This document shows, piece by piece, positions 1 to 5,227 of a DNA stretch of 5,231 nt. The stretch comes from Candidatus Cloacimonadota bacterium (GTDB taxonomy: Bacteria; Muiribacteriota; UBA6191; JACPRK01): the NCBI GenBank assembly GCA_021772705.1, contig JAJFLN010000685.1, positions 1 to 5,231 of the forward strand. Reading direction: 5' to 3'. Below the pieces are notes generated by a model, which saw only the letters and a list, made by a program, of their open reading frames with translations, had not been told where the DNA came from and searched no databases. The translations under genes were made by a program, and so were the position numbers. The first letter of the stretch is position 1. Each line of letters starts with the position of its first letter.

Positions 1-43
1 CGTCCCGGTCGAGGAACACACCGACCTGCCTTGGGTTCGCCAT
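1..43 (-). CDS. HAD-family phosphatase, GmhB/HisB-N type (N-terminal fragment, cut by window edge)
   Basis: Only the first 14 codons are inside the window, read leftwards from an ATG at 41-43. They translate to MANPRQVGVFLDRD, and the next codon begins with G. A start of a few residues followed by V-F-L-D-R-D-G is the typical N-terminus and motif I (DxD, nucleophile Asp plus acid/base Asp) of D-glycero-D-manno-heptose-1,7-bisphosphate 7-phosphatase (GmhB) and of the histidinol-phosphatase domain of HisB. GmhB removes the 7-phosphate during ADP-heptose synthesis for lipopolysaccharide, in the cytoplasm. I cannot separate GmhB from HisB-N on 14 residues; a free-standing short start favours GmhB slightly. 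There is no Shine-Dalgarno before the ATG; see the promoter entry at 52-57. An in-frame TTG three codons upstream is an alternative start. Confidence 0.66.
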   Translation of the reverse strand, partial: MANPRQVGVFLDRD

Positions 44-166
44 GGAAACCAATTCTAGCAGAAAGAGGCCGATGGACCTGGATCTTGATCGATCCTCTGG
101 AAATCCCCAGAACTGGACGTGTTGGAGGTGAACATGGCCGCTTGAAGCGCCTGGGCCGTCACGGCA
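44..166. other. 123-base gap between two minus-strand genes
   Basis: No coding frame is supported here. It contains the TAGAAT box at 52-57, and a cluster of three GATC tetramers within 14 bases (81-94) which also forms a 5-base inverted repeat GGATC/GATCC (80-84 and 91-95). Bases 141-162 include a small CGCT/AGCG hairpin in the minus-strand transcript, but no T-run follows it, so I do not call a terminator for the upstream gene. Confidence 0.4.
52..57 (-). promoter_or_regulatory. Possible -10 box directly upstream of the HAD phosphatase start
   Basis: On the minus strand bases 57 to 52 read TAGAAT, five of six matches to TATAAT, and only 8 bases separate it from the ATG. A transcript starting about 7 bases downstream would begin at or next to the ATG, giving a leaderless or nearly leaderless mRNA. 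This fits the absence of a Shine-Dalgarno. No convincing -35 hexamer is visible at 16-18 bases spacing, so the call is weak. Confidence 0.3.
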
Positions 167-571
167 TCAGGTGCCAGCCGTGACGTCCTCAATGGCGCGG
201 ATGAGCTCGTCCGGGTCGAGAGGCTTCGGCATGGCCATGCTGGCGTACTGCTCCGCCAGGCGGCGAGTCCGGGTATCGGAGATATCGATGTTGGCCGACA
301 GGGCGATGGTGGGCATCTTCGGATGACGACGCCTCACTTCCTGAAGCAGCATGAAGCCGATCCGAGTCCCCTCGATCCGTATATAGGGCCGTGTCAGGGG
401 AGTGGTGAGATGGATGTGAAGCGCTCTCCCTTTGCCTTGAAGCAGCTCCGGGCCCGTCGGGAAGGGCAGTTCCCCGGCGCCGTCCGCCGGCTCTCGTGCC
501 GGGAGGCGCTGGTGATGGTCGAGGGGCACCTGGAGGAGCAGCGAGGAGTGCTGAACGTGACGGCATGGCAC
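167..571 (-). CDS. Chimeric or decayed response-regulator receiver protein (second half of REC only)
   Basis: 134 codons from a GTG at 569-571 to TGA at 167-169. Residues 72 to about 130 read like helix 3 to helix 5 of a receiver domain: G-F-M-L-L-Q-E-V-R-R-R-H-P, then P-T-I-A-L-S-A-N (Ser92 at the conserved Thr/Ser), then M-P-K-P-L-D-P-D-E-L with the conserved Lys116-Pro. The first half of REC (the acidic Asp pair) is missing. In the stretch Y-I-R-I-E-G-T-R-I-G, Tyr63 occupies the place of the phospho-accepting Asp, so phosphorylation is not expected. Residues 1-60 match no family I recognise. There is no Shine-Dalgarno before the GTG, and the frame stays open upstream to 808 with no ATG, GTG or TTG, including a plausible coding stretch (EHITDSSEIARL) at about 610-650. 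This suggests a lost start or a gene remnant. It runs divergently from the intact regulator at 790. The REC assignment of the C-terminal half is firm; whether the gene is expressed is not. Confidence 0.5.
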   Translation of the reverse strand: MPCRHVQHSSLLLQVPLDHHQRLPAREPADGAGELPFPTGPELLQGKGRALHIHLTTPLTRPYIRIEGTRIGFMLLQEVRRRHPKMPTIALSANIDISDTRTRRLAEQYASMAMPKPLDPDELIRAIEDVTAGT

Positions 572-789
572 GCCGAGCCGCTGGAGTTGCCTGACGAGCA
601 GGTGACCTTTCAGTCTCGCGATTTCAGATGAATCTGTGATATGTTCTGCACTCGCGACGGAACGAGGAGTGCTTCGGCTGCCGGGGGGAAGTCTGCAAGC
701 GGCTGAAGTCTCTGGATCTGACTGATGTATAAATGGCTGCGGATGGGATTGCAGGTACCTCCGAGGTTGGAAAGTTCGGGTGAGATGAG
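572..789. promoter_or_regulatory. Divergent intergenic region upstream of the CheY-like regulator
   Basis: No confident gene lies here, although the minus-strand frame of the neighbouring gene remains open across it. For the plus-strand regulator, TATAAA at 728-733 is the best -10 candidate; no good -35 lies 16-18 bases before it. A transcript from there would have a leader of about 50 bases. Short inverted repeats are present: CAGAT/ATCTG (625-629, 632-636) and GCACTC/GAGTGC (648-653, 667-672). They are too short to call operators on their own. Confidence 0.3.
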
Positions 790-1185
790 TTGAAGAAGAA
801 CATCCTGGTCATCGATGACGAGAAGATGTTTTGCCTCCTCCTGAAGAAGTTCCTCGAAAAGCGAGGGTACGCCGTCAAGGCGGTCTTCAACGGAGCCGAC
901 GTGGTGGATCAACTCTGGGAGAGAAAGTACTCCCTGGTGATCAGCGATATCTGCATGGGTGAGATCAACGGCCTCGAGGTGCTCGAGAAGATCCGGATAG
1001 CCTATCCCAAGACCAAGGTCATCATGATGAGCGGCAACGCCAATCAGCAGGCCATGGACCAGATGAAGGAATTTCAGGCCGAGAAGTTCATCCAGAAGCC
1101 CTTCGAGTTGAAGTTCCTCGTCAGAGAGGTTGAGCAGCTCATCGGTCCGCCGGAAGAGACAACAGAAGAAGCGGCGAGCAACTGA
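790..1185 (+). CDS. Single-domain CheY-like response regulator
   Basis: 131 residues, almost entirely one receiver domain. Strand 1 is N-I-L-V-I-D-D-E, with acidic residues Asp9 and Asp10. The phospho-acceptor is Asp53 in L-V-I-S-D-I; Gly61 sits eight residues later as usual. Ser81 in M-M-S-G-N is the conserved Thr/Ser switch position, and Lys103 in Q-K-P-F is the conserved Lys. There is no output domain, only a short acidic tail from about residue 118. It should receive phosphate from a histidine kinase and act by protein contact or as a relay intermediate in the cytoplasm. The start is TTG at 790-792: it directly precedes the first beta strand and has a GGTGAG-like ribosome site at 779-784, five bases upstream. 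No ATG in frame is better placed. The nearby ATG at 785 gives only ATG-AGT-TGA in another frame. The partner kinase is unknown; the hybrid kinase at 3206 is the nearest candidate. The stop lies in the loop of a terminator-like hairpin. Confidence 0.93.
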   Translation: MKKNILVIDDEKMFCLLLKKFLEKRGYAVKAVFNGADVVDQLWERKYSLVISDICMGEINGLEVLEKIRIAYPKTKVIMMSGNANQQAMDQMKEFQAEKFIQKPFELKFLVREVEQLIGPPEETTEEAASN

Positions 1186-1191
1186 CGCCGC
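1171..1191. terminator. Putative bidirectional terminator hairpin between convergent genes
   Basis: GCGGCG at 1171-1176 pairs perfectly with CGCCGC at 1186-1191 across a 9-base loop that contains the stop codon of the response regulator. On the plus strand it is followed by a weak pyrimidine tract (CGTCTCTCT). On the minus strand, where it lies 12 bases past the stop of the Yip1-like gene, it is followed by TTCTTCTGTTGTCTCTT, a better T-rich tract. The two converging genes are only 18 bases apart, so a shared terminator is expected. The T-runs are imperfect, hence moderate confidence. Confidence 0.45.
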
Positions 1192-1203
1192 CGTCTCTCT
1201 GAC

Positions 1204-1782
1204 TCAGGGCGCCAGCAGGGAAATCTTGGCCAGCATGGCCAGGGGCGTCAGCGTGGCCAGGGTCAGGAAGCCGATCAACCCCGCCCCATAGGCGAGGAAG
1301 AAGACGTAGGTGGAGCGGGCCACGGACAGGCCGCAAGCTTCCGAGACCGCCACGACCTGACAGGCCAGGACCCAGAGGAAGATGGCCAGTTTGCCGGGCA
1401 GGTAGACCGTACCGCTCATGGTTCCAAGCCACTGGGAAGCCAGCGCCAGAGGGACAAGTAACACCAAGGGCGTGGCGGACTGGGTGATGCCCCAGAAGAG
1501 GGCGTTCAGATCCGATTCACCGCCCAGGAGCTCGGCGAAGAAGTGCAACAGCATCATTCCCAGGCCGAAAGTGGTGGTCAGCAGGACGAGGTAGACGAGT
1601 GTGTCCAGGGCCAGCGAAATGGGGGCCTGCAGCTTGGTGTGGATCAGGAAGTCGCTCAGGACCCAGGAGATGCCCGCCAGAAGGTAGGCGCCCAGGACCG
1701 ACGCCAAGGGCTGCTCCTTGACGGAGCGGGCGATCTGCCGCCGAGGTTCGAAGAGGGCACCTGCGAAGGCCTGATGGATCAT
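1204..1782 (-). CDS. Yip1-like polytopic inner-membrane protein
   Basis: 192 residues, strongly hydrophobic, with about five predicted membrane helices (roughly residues 25-46, 58-82, 97-117, 130-150 and 157-185). The N-terminus F-x-P-R-R-Q-I before the first helix, the H-F-F-A-E-L-L-G-G segment after the second (80-88), and the A-T-P-L/V pattern in the third helix match the bacterial Yip1-domain layout. Function of bacterial Yip1 proteins is poorly known; a role in membrane organisation or transport is only suggested by the eukaryotic family. The ATG at 1780-1782 overlaps the TGA of sppA as ATGA, and there is no Shine-Dalgarno of its own, so translation is probably coupled to sppA. The family call rests on pattern, not on catalytic residues; a generic membrane protein is the alternative. 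Confidence 0.75.
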   Translation of the reverse strand: MIHQAFAGALFEPRRQIARSVKEQPLASVLGAYLLAGISWVLSDFLIHTKLQAPISLALDTLVYLVLLTTTFGLGMMLLHFFAELLGGESDLNALFWGITQSATPLVLLVPLALASQWLGTMSGTVYLPGKLAIFLWVLACQVVAVSEACGLSVARSTYVFFLAYGAGLIGFLTLATLTPLAMLAKISLLAP

Positions 1783-2861
1783 GGCTGGTAGAGGTAGAGG
1801 ACCGGAACATGGGCCCGGTTCAGGAAGCCTTGGGCTAGGCGGGAGAGGCTGTCGGCAGGGGAGGCTTTGGCTCCCGAGAGCTGGAACAGGTCCGGGATGG
1901 GAGGCATCGTCCGGAGCTTGATGATCTTCGGCTCCTTGCCCAGGCCAGCCCGCTCACCGCAGTAGGACAGAGCATCGTAGTAGGAGCCCTCAGCGTCGGC
2001 CAGACCGTTGGCCACAGCCTGGGAGCCCAGGTAGATCCGCCCGTCGGCGATCTTCCGGACATCCTCTTCAGAGGTGAGAACCCTCTTGCGGTGCTCCGTG
2101 TCCTTCTCCAGGACTCTACCTTCGGCCACGGCCTTCACGAACTGGTCGTAGGCGCCCATGATGATGCTGTTGAAGACCGCGATCTCCGCTTCCGTCAGCT
2201 CCCGGTTCGAGGCCCCCATGTCCTTGAAGGCTCCGCTCTTGAACGTGCGGAAGTCGACACCGATCTTCTCCATCAGGGGCTTGGCGTACAGCGACTGGGT
2301 GATGACGCCGATGGAGCCCGTGATCGTTCCCGGGTTGACGAAGATGTAGTCCGCCGGAGCGCTGATGTAGTAGCCGCCGGAGGCCGCCACGTCACCCATG
2401 GACACGACGACCTTCTTGTTCAACTTCACCAGGGCCTTGACCTCGTCGTGGATCTCCTGGGAGGCGCCGACGCTGCCGCCTGGGCTGTTGACCCGCAGCA
2501 CGATTCCCTTGATGTCGTCCCGCTTTCGTATCTTGTGGAGCATGGCGGCCACGTCCTGTCCGCCTTCTCCATAGAAGCTCTCCTGCTCCGGCGTTTGGAT
2601 GACGCCGTAGGCCTTGATCACCGTGATGCCTGGACCGAATCCGCCGGTGATGTTCGACCAGAACATGTCGCCTTCCTCCGGTGACTTCTGCTGGAGGGCT
2701 GCAGGCGGGACGATGAACTGGGCCACTCCCAGGGCCAGGCAGAGGAAGAGAATCCAGAAGAACGCCCGGGAGTAGTCGAGGCGGCTGGTTGGGGGGGGCA
2801 CCGCCGGTGGAGTGTCCGGCTCCTGAGCCGGTTCGAGACCGGGCAACGAGTTCTGTTCCAA
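1779..2861 (-). CDS. sppA: Signal peptide peptidase SppA (S49 serine protease, short form)
   Basis: 360 residues, the size of the short single-domain SppA known from Bacillus rather than the roughly 600-residue E. coli form. A Pro-rich cytoplasmic tail (about residues 5-25) precedes one membrane anchor (about 32-54); the protease domain follows outside the membrane. The S49 hallmarks are present: N-S-P-G-G-S at 125-130; the nucleophile Ser161 in A-A-S-G-G-Y-Y-I; T-G-S-I-G-V at 181-186; and K-S-G-A-F-K-D-M-G, where Lys213 lies 52 residues after the Ser, the same spacing as the Ser147/Lys199 dyad of B. subtilis SppA. The C-terminus V-L-Y-L-Y-Q-P resembles the family end. The enzyme degrades remnant signal peptides and misplaced membrane proteins. 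Start is TTG at 2859-2861, with GGAG at 2869-2872 (minus strand) seven bases upstream. It is the first gene of an overlapping pair with the Yip1-like gene. Confidence 0.95.
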   Translation of the reverse strand: MEQNSLPGLEPAQEPDTPPAVPPPTSRLDYSRAFFWILFLCLALGVAQFIVPPAALQQKSPEEGDMFWSNITGGFGPGITVIKAYGVIQTPEQESFYGEGGQDVAAMLHKIRKRDDIKGIVLRVNSPGGSVGASQEIHDEVKALVKLNKKVVVSMGDVAASGGYYISAPADYIFVNPGTITGSIGVITQSLYAKPLMEKIGVDFRTFKSGAFKDMGASNRELTEAEIAVFNSIIMGAYDQFVKAVAEGRVLEKDTEHRKRVLTSEEDVRKIADGRIYLGSQAVANGLADAEGSYYDALSYCGERAGLGKEPKIIKLRTMPPIPDLFQLSGAKASPADSLSRLAQGFLNRAHVPVLYLYQP

Positions 2862-2866
2862 GGGGG

Positions 2867-2872
2867 ATCTCC
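2867..2872 (-). promoter_or_regulatory. Ribosome binding site deciding the TTG start of sppA
   Basis: On the minus strand the sequence is GGAGAT-CCCCC-TTG. The GGAG core is seven bases from the TTG. No ATG or GTG in the same frame is near a comparable site, so the TTG is the best start. Confidence 0.7.
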
Positions 2873-3018
2873 GGTACGGCGATCAACTCGCCGCTTTGCC
2901 GCAACGACGCGAAACGGATCCTCCGAAGCCGGGCTGAGTGATGGCCTCGGGCAGGGCTTTGGACGCTCGGGAGTCACCGGGATGCTGGACGGGTTTCGCG
3001 CCTGAGAAAGGTCGTCTC

Positions 3019-3024
3019 ATTATA
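3019..3024 (-). promoter_or_regulatory. Candidate -10 box for the sppA operon
   Basis: On the minus strand these bases read TATAAT, a perfect match to the sigma-70 -10 consensus. The hexamer 17 bases upstream (CCACCG) does not resemble a -35, so an activator or another upstream element would be needed. Starting here gives a leader of about 150 bases before the TTG of sppA. Confidence 0.4.
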
Positions 3025-3130
3025 CACACTCGCTCCGCCAGCGGTGGAGGCGATTGTCGACAGAGGGTTGGGCAGGCTACCCGGGAGGACAGGGCCAGAA
3101 CCTCTTGCCTCCCCGGGGGAGCATCTTCAC

Positions 3131-3159
3131 TTGGCAGTCTTACAGCCATGCGATAGAAT
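3131..3159 (+). promoter_or_regulatory. Sigma-70-type promoter of the hybrid kinase gene
   Basis: TTGGCA at 3131-3136 (five of six to TTGACA) and TAGAAT at 3154-3159 (five of six to TATAAT) are separated by exactly 17 bases. Transcription should begin near 3166, giving a leader of about 40 bases to the TTG start at 3206. The same TTGGCA also starts a GG-N10-GC pattern (3133-3146) reminiscent of sigma-54 promoters, but the -12 element (CAGCC) is poor, so sigma-70 is preferred. Confidence 0.65.
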
Positions 3160-3167
3160 CGCATGGC
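3145..3167. repeat. Perfect 10+10 base palindrome over the -10 box: likely operator
   Basis: The arms are GCCATGCGAT (3145-3154) and ATCGCATGGC (3158-3167), exact reverse complements with a 3-base centre AGA. The repeat covers the whole -10 hexamer and reaches the expected transcription start. A dimeric repressor bound here would block RNA polymerase, so an operator is the natural reading. A hairpin acting in RNA is less likely, because most of the repeat lies upstream of the predicted start. Confidence 0.6.
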
Positions 3168-3188
3168 CAACGGCATTCGCCACCGAGC

Positions 3189-3194
3189 AGGAGG
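3189..3194 (+). promoter_or_regulatory. Ribosome binding site of the hybrid kinase
   Basis: AGGAGG is a full match to the Shine-Dalgarno core. It lies 11 bases before the in-frame TTG at 3206-3208, somewhat long but usable. No ATG or GTG in this frame is nearer; an ATT at 3203 would give 8 bases but is a very rare start. Confidence 0.7.
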
Positions 3195-3205
3195 TTCGTT
3201 TCATT

Positions 3206-5227
3206 TTGACGCTTGAGCCCGACATCGCGCTGGAAGTAGACGCCGAAACTCCCGACACGGGGGATAACCCCCAGTTCGATCTTCCGGCAGGGCTGCTGCT
3301 GCTGATCAACGTCATTCTCCTGGCGATCTTCGTGGTCTACATGACGGACCTGAAGGCCCGAGGTCTTCAGGCTGTCCTGATCACATTGATCTGGGGATTC
3401 GTCATCGTCATCGGCAGACGATACCCGGCGGTGAGAACCAAGGGCTGGAACTTCATCATGATGGGCCTCAATCTGGTGGCCTTCGGTCTGATCATCAGCA
3501 TTCTTCATGAGTTCTATCTCGCCGGCGGAGCCCTGGACCAGAACTCCAAGTTCTGGGTCTTCCTGGAACAGATCGTCGGCACCGCTGTCGGCTTCGCCCT
3601 TCTGGGTTATGGCCTGTTCCGCTGGATTCCTTCCTTCCTGAACTCTCGCATGTTGATGAACTATTACGTCGAGAAGCTCAACGAAAAGGTCAAGGTCCAG
3701 AAGGAGGAGCTCACAGTCGCCGTGGAGAAGGCCAACCAGGCCGACGAACTTCGACGACTGAAAGAGTTCAGGGATCGGGTCATCGCCACCATTCCCTCGG
3801 CGCTGCTGGTCCTGGATCGGAATCTGAAGGTCCTCTCCGTCAACCGGCAGTTCACCAAGGCCTTCGGTGGGGACGCCGACGAGATGCAAGGCAAGGACCT
3901 GGGAGAGGTCCTGCCGAGTGACAAGCTCCGGGCCGCCGCAGAAATGTCCAACGCCGAGAACAGCGTGGAAGAGCTGACCCTGGAGCTCAAGGATGTCCAG
4001 GGTTCGGAGCGAGCCTACGCCCTGACCGTGACGGGCGAGACCCGGGAGTTCCTCCTCTGTGTCCTGGCCGACGTGACCGAGAGGATCCGGGCGGAGGGCA
4101 TGGAGAAGCAGCTCCAGAGTCAGCTGCTCCAGTCGGAAAAGTTGTCAGCCCTGGGAGAGCTGGTCAGCGGAGTGGCTCACGAGCTGAACAACCCGCTGGC
4201 CATCATCTCGGGATACTCGGAGCTGATGCTGGAAGACGACGATATGCCCGATCAGGCGAAGGAGCTGATCCAGGAGATCTCCAAGAGCTCCTACCGGTGC
4301 AAGAAGATCGTCGAGAACCTGCTCGCCTTCGCCCGCCAGCATAAGCCGGAGCGGGAGTCCTGCGACATCAACAACATCGTCAACGATGCCCTGCAGCTGC
4401 GAGCCCACCAGCTGAGAGTGGACAACATCAAGCAGATCGAGGAACTGGACAAGGTCCCCTACACCGTGGCCGACCCCTACCAGCTCCAGCAGGTCTTCTT
4501 CAACATCATCAACAACGCCTACCAGGCCATGAAGGGGTTCCGGAAGGACGGGAACAGCCTGACGGTCCGCACCGGTGTCGTGGATGAGATGATCCGCGTC
4601 GAGATCCGTGACAACGGGCCGGGCATGCCCGAGGAGGTTCGGAGCAAGATCTTTGATCCCTTCTTCACCACCAAGCCCAAGGGCGAGGGCACCGGGCTCG
4701 GGCTGTCCATCACCTACGGTATCATCGAGGAGCACGGCGGCAAGATTCGAGTCGAGAGTGAGGCCGGAGCGGGTACGGCGTTTATCATCGACCTGCCGAT
4801 CAGCCAGGACGCCGGTGAGGCGCCGGTGAAGAAGGAGACCCGGACCGATACTTCCGGTTTCGAGGGCAAGCGAGTCCTGGTCATCGACGACGAGGAGACC
4901 ATCGCTGATGTGTGCCGGATGGGACTACAGCGCCTCGGTTGTCTCGTCGAGGTTTCGGACAACGGTCCCGATGCGATGGCGCGGCTGGCCAAGCAGGGAT
5001 TCGATCTCATCATCAGCGACATGCGAATGCCCGGCATGGACGGCCCGGAAATTCACGCTGCTGTTCAGGAGAAGAACCCGGTCCTGGCAGACAAGATCAT
5101 CTTCATGACCGGTGACACCCTGTCGCCAGACACGAAGTCCTTCCTGGAAAAGTCGGGTAACACCTTCCTGAACAAGCCCTTCGTGATGGAAGAGTTGAAG
5201 GCCGCCGTGGCCAAGCACTTCGACTGA
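3206..5227 (+). CDS. Membrane-bound hybrid sensor histidine kinase (4 TM, PAS, HisKA, HATPase, REC)
   Basis: 673 residues from TTG 3206. A short acidic N-terminus is followed by four hydrophobic helices (about 28-46, 52-70, 82-104, 118-136) with short loops and no large periplasmic domain. A charged coiled coil (150-190) leads to a PAS domain (about 190-290: I-P-S-A-L-L-V-L-D to L-A-D-V-T-E-R). HisKA carries the H-box with phospho-accepting His325 in V-A-H-E-L-N-N-P. The ATPase has N-box N-I-I-N-N-A (433-438), G1 D-N-G-P-G-M (469-474), F-box F-D-P-F-F-T-T-K (483-490) and G2 G-E-G-T-G-L-G-L (493-500). The C-terminal receiver (about 555-670) has Asp561/Asp562, phospho-acceptor Asp605, Thr635 and Lys657. 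All catalytic residues are present, so it should autophosphorylate and pass phosphate to its own receiver, then probably to a phosphotransfer protein. The signal is unknown; the N-terminal membrane unit matches no sensor family I can name. A longer start at GTG 3044 is rejected because the promoter lies inside that extension. Confidence 0.94.
   Translation: MTLEPDIALEVDAETPDTGDNPQFDLPAGLLLLINVILLAIFVVYMTDLKARGLQAVLITLIWGFVIVIGRRYPAVRTKGWNFIMMGLNLVAFGLIISILHEFYLAGGALDQNSKFWVFLEQIVGTAVGFALLGYGLFRWIPSFLNSRMLMNYYVEKLNEKVKVQKEELTVAVEKANQADELRRLKEFRDRVIATIPSALLVLDRNLKVLSVNRQFTKAFGGDADEMQGKDLGEVLPSDKLRAAAEMSNAENSVEELTLELKDVQGSERAYALTVTGETREFLLCVLADVTERIRAEGMEKQLQSQLLQSEKLSALGELVSGVAHELNNPLAIISGYSELMLEDDDMPDQAKELIQEISKSSYRCKKIVENLLAFARQHKPERESCDINNIVNDALQLRAHQLRVDNIKQIEELDKVPYTVADPYQLQQVFFNIINNAYQAMKGFRKDGNSLTVRTGVVDEMIRVEIRDNGPGMPEEVRSKIFDPFFTTKPKGEGTGLGLSITYGIIEEHGGKIRVESEAGAGTAFIIDLPISQDAGEAPVKKETRTDTSGFEGKRVLVIDDEETIADVCRMGLQRLGCLVEVSDNGPDAMARLAKQGFDLIISDMRMPGMDGPEIHAAVQEKNPVLADKIIFMTGDTLSPDTKSFLEKSGNTFLNKPFVMEELKAAVAKHFD

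Larger units (their letters stand above)
2862..3205. other. Divergent regulatory region between sppA and the hybrid kinase
   Basis: 344 bases with no supported gene. Left part (2862-3012): probable sppA leader, with an 8-base inverted repeat CGCGAAAC (2908-2915) / GTTTCGCG (2993-3000) that could close a long-range stem; no riboswitch family recognised. Middle: the TATAAT for sppA at 3019-3024. Right part: an inverted repeat CTCCCC/GGGGAG (3109-3114, 3116-3121) nine bases before the -35 of the kinase promoter, then the promoter and its palindrome, then the ribosome site at 3189-3194. A reading frame that opens with GTG at 3044 runs into the kinase, but it contains the promoter and is not taken as coding. 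Confidence 0.6.

Noticed and set aside
80..95. Cluster of three GATC sites with a small inverted repeat, as a Dam-dependent switch
   Set aside because: Only 14 bases long, no evidence that this organism has Dam, and short GATC clusters arise easily by chance.
323..631. 102-codon plus-strand open frame over the receiver remnant
   Set aside because: The minus strand carries recognisable REC motifs here, and the plus frame matches nothing and has no ribosome site.
648..672. GCACTC/GAGTGC inverted repeat as an operator for the regulator gene
   Set aside because: Six-base arms with a 13-base gap, more than 50 bases from the only -10 candidate; expected by chance.
610..912. 100-codon minus-strand open frame overlapping the start of the CheY-like regulator
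   Set aside because: Half of it is the complement of the receiver's conserved first strand; no independent support.
2091..2684. 197-codon plus-strand open frame opposite sppA
   Set aside because: The sppA frame contains the catalytic Ser and Lys motifs across this stretch; the opposite frame is rich in Asp, Val and His from reverse reading.
3131..3148. Sigma-54 promoter (GG-N10-GC) before the kinase
   Set aside because: The -24 element TTGGCA fits, but the -12 element is CAGCC rather than TTGC; the sigma-70 reading of the same region matches better at both boxes.
3044..3205. 54-codon N-terminal extension of the kinase from GTG 3044
   Set aside because: It contains the promoter (3131-3159), the palindrome and the AGGAGG site, and its translation is not like a protein N-terminus. 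TTG 3206 is the better start.
3140..3889. 249-codon minus-strand open frame opposite the kinase
   Set aside because: Antisense frame of a well-conserved gene in GC-rich DNA, with composition typical of a shadow and no family motif.
4145..4735. 196-codon minus-strand open frame opposite the kinase ATPase region
   Set aside because: It lies wholly over the H, N and G boxes of the kinase and shows low-complexity Leu/Asp/Val runs expected from reverse reading.
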